Source: Chaenocephalus aceratus
Taxonomy: Eukaryota > Chordata > Actinopteri > Perciformes > Channichthyidae
NCBI GenBank assembly: GCA_023974075.1
Contig: CM043801.1
Span: forward strand, 19,869,781 to 19,933,780
DNA: 64,000 nucleotides
Direction: 5' to 3'
This document shows positions 23,001-43,449 of the stretch, piece after piece. Both the position numbers and the translations under genes were made by a program. Position 1 is the first letter of the stretch, and every line of letters starts with the position of its first letter. The notes under the pieces were generated by a model. The model was given only the letters and a program-made list of their open reading frames with translations, searched no databases and had not been told where the DNA came from.

Positions 23001-23996
23001 ATATTTTTTTAATTCTTAGGAACTAGGAAAAAAAGTAAACCAAATAACTTTTTTAAGAATTTGTACAATGCAGGTCAAATCAGGAAGCAGATAATGTATG
23101 TAATATGGTGATCAGGGGTACAAGAAAAATATCTCGAGTATTCCAGGCTCTTGGTAGCTGAGATAGTCCCTTTAAAATCGGATTGAGGAATACATGAATT
23201 CTGTGTATTGTGATGATTATAGTTCTCCAGAGTGAGCTCCTTTAGAGTTAGCTTTTTCTCAGCAATGGCAAAACACTTAACAAAATCTTACAATGTTGAC
23301 ATTAATATAAAATAAGCAAATTACAGATGGTAATTACAAATGAATGAAGCAACAACACCATGCTTCTTCAGCAGATGTGCGAAAGAACAGAGCAGTTAAG
23401 GGAAGGCATGCTGTTAAAAGATACCACAATATACTTAAATATAATTGAAAAACAAAATAACTTACTGTGAAAACAAAATCAATCAAACCTTTAACTCCAG
23501 GGGTGATGTTCCGGATTTTTTTTTTTAGCTCAGTTATGTTATTTCTGCTCAAAATAAGTGTATTTTGTTAAATGTGAACACTTGGATATAACTATAACCA
23601 TTCAAGTGTCAAAAAGTCGGGTCAGTTTGACCTACATCATGACAGAAAGGGCTTATACGCCCGGAGTACTTTTTTTTTTTTAAATCAAAGTACTATTATA
23701 TAAACACCCAGTCTGGAGGATAGAAGTACCCAGTACTCCTTCAAGTATAAGCTTTTTCTATGACCCAGTCAAATCCAAATTGTTTCTGCACAATTACCAA
23801 AGAACAGCAAATCTCAAAATAAACAACAGTAAATAACAAAACTAAAACAACAATCATACAAAAAGGTAAGGAAGGAACGGTTCTTCACTTTGAGAGATTG
23901 TATTTGCTTAACAGTCCTCCGGGGGTTGCTGTTGGCCATATTATTGGAGCTAAGGAACTTGCTCAAAAACAAAGCAGTACTATAGTACTGTTTAAT

Positions 23997-32123
<8,127 letters not shown>

Positions 32124-32126
32124 CCC

Positions 32127-34477
32127 CTGCAGATATGAGAAAAATGTTCATTAATATGTTATCAAAAAAGGTAACAGAACTAAAGAAGACAGGCTATTTT
32201 CTTGGAGAACAATCTTAAGCGTGCTTGCTTATGCTGATAAAACCAGGTGTAAACACTGTAAATAAGAAAAATGGTAAATGTGGAATGCAGTGGAAATGTC
32301 AGTTGGGATAGTATTTAAAGTCTTACTTTAGAGAAACCAGCAATGGTAATATAATTATTCATTTTACAGAAAGTTGCATTGGGATTCTGGGCTTATCATT
32401 CAAAACATCTAAACAACACCAACTTGGCTGAACTGTAGAGCACACAGGGTGACTGAGATGGCCTTTATACAAAGCATGTGGGATTTGGAAAGTCATGTGA
32501 CCAAGATGTTGACTCAATTATCATTTAAAAACACACAATTATGCAAATGTAAGTTTAAACCGAACATCAACGATGGTGAAAAAAGATGGGAGTAAAAAAA
32601 GATTAGCGTTCTCTCAGTAATTACTCAATGTTCAGTGCAAAACAAATCAGAGGATCGCTTGAATGCAACAACAGGATCTTTTGAAAGAGAGGTAAGAACA
32701 AATGCTGCAAGGAGACACTTTCAACAGCTGGAAAACATCACAACAATAAAAAGGGACTTGGGGCAATATTCATAATTAACTGGAGCATGAATTTTGTTAA
32801 AATGTTCACATCAACCCATGAAACATGTGTTTTAATTATTATATGTGTGTACAAGTGATATCATCTTTTTTAATGTAATTCAAATAGCTTGTGTGGAGCG
32901 TTTCTTTCCTTGAGTCAGGCACCAAAGAGCACTAGATCTATTACTGTCTGATATCCCCCTGTACAACAAATTCAATCCCACCAGATGTTGACATGCCAGC
33001 TGAAGTGGAGATTGACAGATACAGCTGCTCGTTCTGTCTAACACGTACAGGTTAAAAGGTGCTCACTCACAGATGTGCACCAGTACATGGTACGTGCTGA
33101 CACACATTATCACTGCAGTGGCTGCTCTGAATCCCTCTGACCATACATGATTCAATACTCAATACATGAACCATAATAGTGTTTATGATGGCGTTTTTTA
33201 TGTTATTAACCTTTTTATCATAAAGACACCATACGTTTATCTGCACAAAAGGCCACTAAAAGAACTGTGTACTATTAATAAATCAGTGGCATCATATTCT
33301 ACCTGGAAACTTCTATCAACTGATTGTGTAAAATGTGTTATTTGTACGTCACATGATACGATAGGCTTCTGTTGAGTGTAAACATGGATGTAAAGTAGTG
33401 GAAAAAAGGCAATCTTAGTTTCTCAAAGTCAAAGTTGATGTCAGTCCAAAACTCAGTTTATATGATATAAAACCAAGAAAACCTGACCATCTCTATATTT
33501 GAGGGGCAGAGAAATTCATTTTTTTTTCGCAAAAACAATTATATCAAATGTATAAATGGATTGATCTATTATCAAAATAGTTGCTAAATATCTGTCTATT
33601 GACTAATAGATTAGTTTACTAATAATTGTTGCAGATCTTCTACTTACGTCTGGATAGAAAAGTGTCTGTATCATTAACAGTTGGTGAAACACCCTTTCAA
33701 TGACAAATCACTGACAATTTTCAGAGTGTCGTGACTATGTTTATCCTCAGCTATTAAAGTTACTAAGTCACTTCAGAAATGACTCGCGTTCGAGATGTTG
33801 AAGGATCAAGAAAAAAACTATTGAGATAGAGATGAATTCTATTGTGCAGGTATAGGCACTCTTTGAGATTACGTTGGCCATTATTAAATGTAAGAGCTAA
33901 ACGCGTACTGGCACATATAGCATGCTGTAAGAGAAGACCTGGGTTCAAAGTTCAGAATCTCATGCAGAAAGCCCTAGTGACATTGAGGGACCTACTCAGA
34001 CCGCCGCTATTTACTAGTCGACCGCGTAGAATAAACACAGCAGTGCAATGTCGTGCATTATATCCATGCATGGATGTCACAGAATCGAGGGCCAGTCCTG
34101 CCAAGTCCGCTGAGGCCCTCAGTCCGCACACCCATCCACTACAGGAAGCTATGGTTCTTTGGGGGGAAAGAAGGATTACAATTAACCCTCACAACCTACT
34201 ACTTCTCACTGTACACCCCCCCCCCCCCCCCTCCTGTTCTCAGAATAGTTATGGCGGCGAGCATAAAGCACACCGTGTCCATGATGTACCCAAACACACT
34301 ATACATAGAGAGCCATAATGCATTGTGCAGAGGAATCTTCTGATAACACTAAGCTGACTAAGTTTGTTTTATTTAAATACTCTGACATCACTGAGACACA
34401 TATGACATGACCCTTCCCAGGATTCAGTGGGACTGGGACACAAAGCACTTTCCCTGATAACTGGTTTAAACCGGTTC

Positions 34478-34529
<52 letters not shown>

Positions 34530-37500
34530 TTGTGTGTGTGACAGAGAGAGAAGCTGAAGCTGCTTTTAACCCTTCAGGTGCTGGAGCAGAAGCTTCATCA
34601 GTGATGGCCATTACGCAGCGTGTGTGTGCTGCAGACAACTGTGACGGCATCACTCAATCAGATGCATAAAGCTGTGAAATGATGCTGGGGTAAGAATTTA
34701 GACACGCCAACACCCCCCTGCGCCCCCCACCACCCCCCACACTGACCCTATCTTTGCAACAACAGATCTGTATGGCTGACAGGTTTCATGGCAGTTTACA
34801 CACATTTCCATCTAGCCCCCCCCCCACACACACACGCACGTACTTATGGTTGATCGAACGCTCGTCGCTCACCCACCCAAGAATTTGACGTCATATGCAA
34901 CCAGTGCAAATGCTCTAAAGGCAACTAAAACTGGAAGGAAAAACATCTTCTTTACACCTTTATTCAGTCTATGTACATAAAGTTAACACACATATGTACA
35001 CTAACAAACACACATAACAGGGAAAAGAGCTACGCTGTCCAATTTAATATTGTAATATTTTCATGAAGGTTTCATGGTACGGTTATAAAAATGATCTCGC
35101 TTCACAATATTATCCTGATAGTTAAATAAAATGGAAAACCTCAATAAGCATATAACAACATTGTAAAGAGATAAATGTACAGTGTGGGAATGGTGATGTG
35201 TCCATACGTTTGTTTTGCCGTAACTCCAGGGTTTTACTTTTTGACTCCAACGTGTGTATCTTAGCTTGCAACTAGCTACGTAGTCCTCTGCGTTTGCTAT
35301 CCGTAACTCTGCCTGCTAGACTCACTCAGCACAGTCACTTATCTCCCATATTCTCCGTAGCCGCCACAATTGCCTCAAATCTTGAAGAAAACTGTTTTCA
35401 TGGAGCTCAAAGCGGCCAGTATTGCCCCCCTCATTCACTCCTTCAAGTCTAGTTTCCACCTTGCATGTGGTATTCTTTCAATCTCAGATGCTTACACACT
35501 TTGCTCTTCTCTTTGCTCTATTCACCGGTTTTCGACATCCCAACATCCAGATCCACACTCTCTACAGTTTTATGTTGCAAATTCGAAGATTTTTTGTAGA
35601 AATTGTTGCAGTTTAAGCTGTGTGAGTCACGTCTTCCCACGCAAGTTTGTAACCAATTTTTATCATAGCAATAGTTTTGCATCAGCAGGATTTTTTTATG
35701 ACCTACGCATTATTTCTCTGCACGCAGTTGAGTCTTCCATTATAGGAAAGAATGTACATCCTGAAGAAATATTTATGTAAAGCAGGTTTGAAATGCACAC
35801 AAACGCGCCATGATTTGAACTTTAAATGCAAAAAAAACTGATTAATCCTTTAATCTACTGCAGCTTTCAAAAGTAACTTCAGTGAAACAAAGTTTATGTC
35901 TGGGGGCAAATGTGTACTGACAAAAAACTACGTAAATATGGTTGCTTATAAACATTGCATGATTTTTGCAATCATCTTGCATGTCTTGTGTCTACTTATT
36001 TAAACACAGTCTAAGGTCTGTTTTCATTCATTGATCCGGCCACGTTAACAAAATGTCCTCAAGGCTTCTCATGTTACAAACTCTATTTTTTTAATCTTAT
36101 CATTAAGTTATGAGTTATGAGTTATGAGTTAATAACATGTGTTAGATTTCTTAACTAACAGCATGTTAACTGTAGAAACTGCTACGTTTTTTTGTTTAAA
36201 AAAAAGTCTTTGTTTTTACTTTATCATTATTGCTTTGTGTAGATAAGACTTTTAAACATTATTAAACTCAATCCTCTGATTAAGACTTGCAGTGTAATTA
36301 CATCACAATAATTACCCCCATATTATCATATTGCATAGTGCAAGTGGCAGAACACTTTAATATGGTATCAGGTTGCTGCCACTATCCGGGTAACGCTCAA
36401 ACTTAGAGTTTCTGCTGAGTGTCTTTCCTCCTGCCCTGAGGTGGTTATTTATCTTGTCACTCATGGATCATGTCAACCATCACTCACTCAGTAAGCCTTC
36501 ATTTAGGCTGGCGGGCTCACTTTCAAACATCATCGATGTCTGTGGCTACACATACAGTATGTGTTCAGCATTTTATTTACCCACTGGCAGACCTTTAACC
36601 TGGGAAAATATATTTCTACATTGCGCAAGGTTTTCAGAACACGATGCACCCACACAGTCACATTACTTTGTAGAACTGCTGCACCGGCAAAATACTCTTA
36701 TCAATTATATGCTTGTGTCTGCCAGAATAGCAATTACTAGTGATAATTGTCTCAAAGTATTAATTAGTAACAAAAAAACGTATACAATTATTATGAAGCT
36801 GATTAGTGGTTGCTTCATGAAATACCTCTAAATTCTTGACAAGTCAGAGCTTTATGCAGCAACAAACACCTCTGTACATAACAAAAGGGCAGAAAAAAGC
36901 AATTAGACAGCAAATTACTACCTATATATTTGATGAAGTCATGGAGGCTTGACTAAACAGCTGCCCTGTGACCCCTGCAGTCATGTGCAGCAGCTTAAAT
37001 TGTGGCCAGCAGATGACCCTTTCCAGAACAGTGGCTGATTCCACAACTACACTAGGTCAGTCTTCTGTGTGATCACTGGAACAGTGCTTTCTGGAAACAG
37101 AAGTTTCTGAACAATTTCTGAGTCACTCGCTGTTGTCATTGTAATATTATCAATACAGTCACTCTGGGGTGGATAAGTCTCCCTGTGGATGTACAACTTC
37201 AACACTTTGTAGTGTCAAACCAAAGCCTTTTCCTTTCTTTGGACCAGTGTTAGTCAACTCCTTCTCTAAAGGCAACCTGCATTTTGTTCACAGTGACAGG
37301 TCATAAACAATGCAACTGATTGTTAACATGCAAACAACACTTTACAGGGCCTTTGTTCACATGAACAACTGACTGTTTATTCCAGATCTCCACAAAGAGG
37401 CAATAAAGTCTCCCAACAGTAATCACTTTACCAGTCTTTATAGCAGGCACAGTACTTGATTTAAAGTGTTGATGTGCACAGGTCCTAATTAACCAAAGCT

Positions 37501-38838
37501 TACTGACAAGTATGCTAAAGATCTTTAAAACAAAGTGGAGATAGAATCAGCAACAACTTTGATAATCAACCGTTTGCTTACTCTTCTAAAGGAAGCTTAA
37601 TATTTTTGATTCTGGAGTGTTTTGGTCAGACATAACAGGACATTTCCTTTGACTGGTAAATCAAGAAAGATCACAATCTCCTGTTCTTTCAATAAATCAG
37701 ACAGTTAATTGAGAGGATAATGAGCAGATTAAGCGGTTAAGACAGTCATGGTAAATTGCAGCCTTAACAAAAACAATACTTTCTGAAATCTTTAAATGTA
37801 GCAACAATACATTAATATCTTCCTCTTTTGTTATTTGTCTGATTATTTGCCAGGCTACTTCAGTTCAAAGTTGTAAACCAGATTATTATTACTGTCACCT
37901 AGAAGGCAGTTGATTAATATATCTGATAACAGAACAGATATGATGTAATAAGACCTTAATAAATAGCAATACATGTATCCAGCATTTCGTCTTGATCCAC
38001 ATCACATTTAACAACAGTGGCCATGCCTTCACAACACGCACAATGCTGCATGGGCTACTTGTCAACACCGCGAGTCTGTCATAACAAATATATTAAAAGC
38101 TTTTAGGGTCCGAGTGCAACAATAAGTAAATAAGTATCAGGTATAATGTCAAAAATATATAGTTTTGTCCCAAAATTAAAGCAAACTGGTAAGGTTCTGA
38201 TGGCTGGGAATGTGTGTGCGAGTGTGTTTGTGTGCCTGTCTGAGCGAGACAGAGAGGGAGTGTGTGCGGTGTGTGTGAGAGAGTGTGTGAGTGTGTGTGT
38301 TCAGCTTTAAGATGAGGAAGACTACGGTTGTCACAGAGAAGTCGGAAGATTAGCTACCAGATAGCAGAACCAACACTGGTGCCAGGGGGCTTAAAGCGAG
38401 CAGCAGCGTCCACCATTAACGTTACACCACCACCACCACCAAATAACACCAGCCAAACCACAGTCAGCCCTTTAAAAACTAAACCCAGCCCACACTACAG
38501 CGCAACTAGCCGTTTTTTTTTTAATGTTGACAGAGGAGGTGTTATTAGTTAGCGAGCTAACGTGAGCTAACATCGACACAAACAAAAACACGAAGCCACT
38601 TTATCTTATTTCATCAACACCACCGGCTGTCACACACTTAAAGTTAAAGTAGTAAAAACTCCTGAAGGCGGTACTATTCAACATGACCCACACCAACACC
38701 AGAACCGAGCCCGGACCCTAAACCCTGGCTGGCTTCACCCCCCGATGCGGGACACCCATCTGCCTCAAAAAGCGGGTACAAACTTTTATCTTTCAGCCGT
38801 AAAAGTGAGGCTGTGAGAGGCTCACCGGGACTGTTTAC
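32127..38838 (-). other. gatad2a: Intron 1 of gatad2a, no other gene seen
   Basis: About 6.7 kb between the coding exon at 32126 and the likely untranslated first exon at 38839. It holds a GT microsatellite (34480-34527), C- and G-rich homopolymers (about 34216-34231), eroded repeats, and GT-rich sequence at 38205-38300. Longer frames here (for example 33842-34318 and 35370-35780) show no domain and no splice-supported continuation. Confidence 0.5.
34480..34527. repeat. (GT)n microsatellite
   Basis: Uninterrupted run of about 48 bases in gatad2a intron 1. Confidence 0.96.
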
Positions 38839-39460
38839 CTGGGTGTCCCCTCTGGAGGAGAAACCGAGCCCGGAATTCGTGCATTTTCATCGGCCGGCCG
38901 CGGACCGAGCGTGCCGCCGAGGAGCCGCTGGCGTTAATCCTAACCTCCTTTAACGACTTCTACCGCACATAATCACGTCCACGGATCATGGTTACAAACT
39001 GGCAAGCTTGGGAAAACGTAAAATAAAATAATGTTAGGCAGAGCCAGCCCCCACCCCCCTCCCCCCGCACACCCCTCCCTCTCCTACCGGGTGCTCAACC
39101 TTTGGCTCTGCGGAGAAGTGTTACTTTTCAACAGCCCATCAGCTTCTTTATCGTCACAGATAGGTGGAGGAAAACCTGGCTCCTCTCGACGACTCCGAAT
39201 AAAAGGCTCCTCTCGATACACTCTCTAAAAAAACTTCACTTCACCACTGACAACTTACTCTGTAGCTTTATCGCCCGTTCTTCGCCGATGGTCGACCAGG
39301 GAATGTTTAATCTGCAGTTAACCTCGATAAATCGTTGCTTTTTTTAAATCCAGGGGATATCCTCTTTTTTCGGCCCTCCCCACTGCCGCGTCTGTTGCCA
39401 AATAATGCGCCTCAACACACATGGAGCCGCTGCGTCCTCTTAGTGGGCATGCGCACCTCG
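38839..39460 (-). promoter_or_regulatory. gatad2a: gatad2a untranslated first exon and promoter region
   Basis: CpG-rich block. On the minus strand a strong donor (CACCCAG|GTAAAC) ends an exon at 38839 that would splice to the acceptor before the start codon at 32123. Farther upstream, GGCATGCGCACC at about 39446-39457 resembles an NRF1 site. The transcription start is not determinable by eye. Confidence 0.5.
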
Positions 39461-39596
39461 GCATACCAGGACGACCGGATAACATCATGTTAGCCACTGA
39501 CCACCAAGGGCCAAAGCAGGACGACCATGTCAGGGGCCCCGGGCTCCTTGGGTTGACCCATGCCCGTACTGAGTTCCCCTCCAACACACAGTCAGA

Positions 39597-39623
39597 CACA
39601 CACACACACACACACACACACAC
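39597..39623. repeat. (CA)n microsatellite
   Basis: Short CA run of about 26 bases upstream of the gatad2a promoter region. Confidence 0.9.
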
Positions 39624-40261
39624 GGGCACCTAATTGAAGGCACCACACAGTTCACCAGAAACACTCACCAGCATCACAATTGCATTCTAACATATAATAA
39701 ATATCAACCTTAGGTCAGGACTAAAAAATACTTTATTAAGAGCAGGCTATATAGGCACAATGGAACTGGACGCCTGCAAAAATATATCAGATATGAAAAA
39801 ATGCAACATATAGAACAAAGTTAATCCACATTGTTAACAGTGGGCGACGATCAGTTTATTGCAGTGACCTTCAACAGTTCAAAGTTTGCTGTAGGCTCAT
39901 GGTTTTTTTATGGTGTATTTGGCCAAAATGCACAATACGTTAACATAATTTATTTTATTTCATTTCAACAGCTCCTTATTTTGAGATTCAACAATACAAC
40001 TGTTTTGACATATCTTATTAAAAGTAGCCCATATGTGAACACCATCTGAGAGTTTAGTCCAACAAAGTTGAAGGACTCACTCAACCTGTGCTAATTTGTA
40101 TTGCATGTATGTTGAGTGAGGTATGTTGATGATTTGTCACATTGAAACACATGCATAAAAAGCAAAACATTTGAATTGATGAATCCAAAAAGCTTAAAAA
40201 ATGTTACGTATATTATCTATACACTGTTTGTAAGGTAGACTAGTGTTTCAAAGAGTGAAAG

Positions 40262-41850
40262 ATTTTAATGTCATATGCACATTAGAAATGGCAATGAAAA
40301 TCTTCTGACCCGAGCTCCTCCAACAATGCAACATGTATAATAAAATACAAAAATACAAATAAAAAATAGTGCAAGAAGACTATATACATGTAAATAGAAT
40401 ATGATATATACAAGAACAGAATACGATAAATTAAATATTGTACAGTAAGATGAAATTAAATACGGTTTATTACGGTGATAACTATTTAGATAAATAAGTA
40501 GATTGCAAGATGACAAACAATGAATGTTTATCGAGGCACTTAACAGAGCTCAGGTGTTTAGCAGTCTTATTGCCTGTGGGATAAAACTGTCCCAGAGTCT
40601 AGTGGTTTTAGTCTGTAGGATACCACCTGCCAGATGGCAGCAGACAGAACAGTTTGTGGCTGGGGTGATGGGGTCTTTTATAATCTTGTGGGCTTTCTTC
40701 CTGAGCCGCTGGGAGTAACGGTCCTCCATGGATGGCAGCTCCGTCCTGGTGATGTTCTGTGCAGTTTTCATCATCCTCTGTAAAGTCTTACGGTTGAGGG
40801 CGGTTGCAACTGCCATACCAGGCCGTGAGCAGCCAGTCTGGATACTCTCTATGGTGCACCTGTAGAAGGTCAGGATACTCTCTATGGTGCACCTGTAGAA
40901 GGTCAGGATACTCTCTATGGTGCACCTGTAGAAGGTCAGGATCCTCTCTATGGAGCACCTGTAGAAGGTCAGGATACTCTCTATGGTGCACCTGTAGAAG
41001 GTCAGGATCCTCTCTATGGTGCACCTGTAGAAGGTCAGGATCCTCTCTATGGTGCACCTGTAGAAGGTCAGGATGCTCTCTATGGTGCACCTGTAGAAGG
41101 TCAGGATACTCTCTATGGTGCACCTGTAGAAGGTCACGATGCCCTCTATGGAGCACCTGTAGAAGGTCAGGATGCTCTCTATGGAGCACCTGTAGAAGGT
41201 CAGGATCCTCTCTATGGTGCACCTGTAGAAGGTCAGGATACTCTCTATGGTGCACCTGTAGAAGGTCACAATGCCCTCTATGGTGCACCTGTAGAAGGTC
41301 AGGATACTCTCTATGGTGCACCTGTAGAAGGTCAGGATACTCTCTATGGAGCACCTGTAGAAGGTCAGGATCCTCTCTATGGTGCACCTGTAGAAGGTCA
41401 GGATACTCTCTATGGTGCACCTGTAGAAGGTCAGGATACTCTCTATGGTGCACCTGTAGAAGGTCAGGATACTCTCTATGGTGCACCTGTAGAAGGTCAG
41501 GATACTCTCTATGGTGCACCTGTAGAAGGTCAGGATACTCTCTATGGAGCACCTGTAGAAGGTCAGGATGCTCTCTATGGTGCACCTGTAGAAGGTCAGG
41601 ATGCCCTCTATGGTGCACCTGTAGAAGGTCAGGATACTCTCTATGGTGCACCTGTAGAAGTTGCAGATTGTCCTGGAGTCCATGTTGAACCTCCTCAGCC
41701 TGCGGAGGAAGAAGAGCCGATGTCGAGCTGTTTTGGTGATGGTGATGAGTCCATGTCCGGTCCTCAGTGATGTGAACACCGAGGAACCTGCAGCTGCTGA
41801 CTCTCTTCACTGTAGTCCCATTGATAGCGATGTTTCCTGAATACATTGGC
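40262..41850 (-). mobile_element. 5'-truncated non-LTR retrotransposon with internal minisatellite
   Basis: The minus strand encodes the C-terminal part of a fish LINE reverse-transcriptase protein: SSCRFLGVHITEDRTWT, then in another frame FFLRRLRRFNMDSRTICNFY, and after the repeat ALNRKTLQRMMKTAQNITRT and KAHKIIKDP. It finishes with TTRLWDSFIPQAIRLLNT. The catalytic palm is absent, and the frame changes between the first two blocks, so it is dead. The 3' tail probably ends near 40262-40275. Between NFYRCTIESILT and TGC the element is swollen by 25 tandem 33-bp units. Confidence 0.82.
40838..41662. repeat. 33-bp minisatellite, 25 copies
   Basis: Unit GATACTCTCTATGGTGCACC plus TGTAGAAGGTCAG is repeated about 25 times with substitutions only. 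As 33 is a multiple of three and the unit lacks stops in several frames, long false frames appear on both strands. The minus-strand reading (FYRCTIESILT) shows that it grew from an 11-codon piece of the LINE at 40262-41850. Confidence 0.96.
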
Positions 41851-42594
41851 AAAATTGCACAACCAAAGCACAGTGTGTCTCCTTTATTATTTTGTAATAT
41901 TGTGGAGGGGCCTTGTGTTTAGATCTATCTTTAAGATCTTAATATTTCATTGTATAATGTGCTTAAAGCACATGTTCTTAAATAAAGTTGTCTTTAATAA
42001 AAATGGAACACCATAACTGACACACAGTAAATCTGAGGCCATGTAATCTGCTGTGTGCCTTATACAGGATGTACACTTTAAGGAGACAGGGTAATAGGTT
42101 GGAATGTAATACATGTTTGCCCTGGAGCCCCATAGGTCAACCAGGCTACTGATTTACATGTTTCTCCGTACATATACAATCTGGCCACCCCAGCCTTATT
42201 ATATCCCCCAAACTCAACGTTTGGTCACACCGGTAACCTTAGCTTGATCATCACAGGCTCTCAACAGGGACCTGCATCAGCATCATTCAGATCCTAGTCC
42301 CAACCTGAGCATCACATAATTACCTCATGCCTCGCAATAACCTATGCTGTATGCTAGCATAACATATGACTCCCTGAACCCACAATAATAACAAAAACTG
42401 GAAACCATCATCACAGTATTTACATCTCGTTTCTCATCGTTATTAAAAGCAGGGTAGCATTATTAAGCAGTCAATCAGGGTTGCAGTTATGCTCAGAGAA
42501 TATGCAAGTCCGAGCACACACATGCAAAATCCTGCTGCTGCCTCTTTCATGGCATCTTCCCCAATCATCCCTGTGTACAAATGCCCATATAAAT

Positions 42595-42759
<165 letters not shown>

Positions 42760-42839
42760 GTTTGAACTACTGTGATCTGAATAACAGAAGTAGACTGAAG
42801 AGGTTATAGAGGGTTGCTGTTCTCTAACAGGTGGGGGTT

Positions 42840-43130
42840 TGAGTGCTTTGTCAGCGTTCTTTGTTGCTGTTCTTTAAATGACAAACAAAGCTCTCTCTAG
42901 ATGATGCTGTGTCATCAGGTCTGATTGTTTCCGTCCTCTCATCTCGACTGCATCTCCTGAGGCTACAGATTGTCTCGCATAAATGCTATTAAATCCGTAC
43001 CAAGGGGCCATCTTTTCATAATCATCCCGCTCACAGCAAAAATTAAGCAACGCTCGGGAGTTTATGGGTAATGAGGAATCTTTCTGTAAATATTGTCACT
43101 GCTCCTGTGGACCCTGGAACCAGAGCATGT
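42840..43130. other. Candidate conserved non-coding block
   Basis: Complex, non-repetitive sequence of balanced composition amid AT-rich spacer, with homeobox-like motifs (AAATTAAGC, ATAAATGCTATTAAAT) and no coding frame. It looks like a regulatory element by texture only; no comparison was possible. Confidence 0.25.
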
Positions 43131-43337
43131 TATCTCAACCAAAAATAACTTTCTGGTAAGAAACAAACAGAGCCAGTTTCAACTGAGAACACTGAAGTCA
43201 TGTCCCTATATTTTGGTCATTTATAGGATTACATAAAGTGGAAGGTTTCTGCTAAAACTTCAAAGTGTTTTATGACCAATATGAAGGCAGCAAGCCAAAC
43301 TGTATCAAATAACAAAATAAAATGTCAATCAGTGAAG

Positions 43338-43420
43338 TTCAATCAATCGATCAATCAATCAATCTAAGTTTATTTACAGTCCAATATCACAAATTTGACA
43401 TTTCTTCGCAGGGGGCTTTA
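43338..43420 (-). mobile_element. Second copy of the (AATC)n-tailed retroposon end
   Basis: CAATCAATCGATCAATCAATCAATC then GTTTATTTACAGTCCAATAT matches the copy at 9532-9785 but is more diverged and shorter. Confidence 0.65.
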
Positions 43421-43449
43421 CCGTTTAAACAGAATATTGTAAAAACAAG

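Noticed and set aside
33842..34318. 158-codon open frame in gatad2a intron 1
   Set aside because: No domain, low-complexity C-run segment, no splice-site support, antisense to the gene.
35370..35780. 136-codon frame in gatad2a intron 1
   Set aside because: No recognisable domain, and codon use looks like translated intron.
40838..41662. CRISPR-like regular direct repeats
   Set aside because: Units are head-to-tail with no spacers, and the window is a vertebrate genome.
40804..41779. Long open frames of 294, 354 and 409 codons on both strands
   Set aside because: They come from a stop-free 33-bp tandem repeat; only the FYRCTIESILT reading has meaning, as a relic of a LINE protein.
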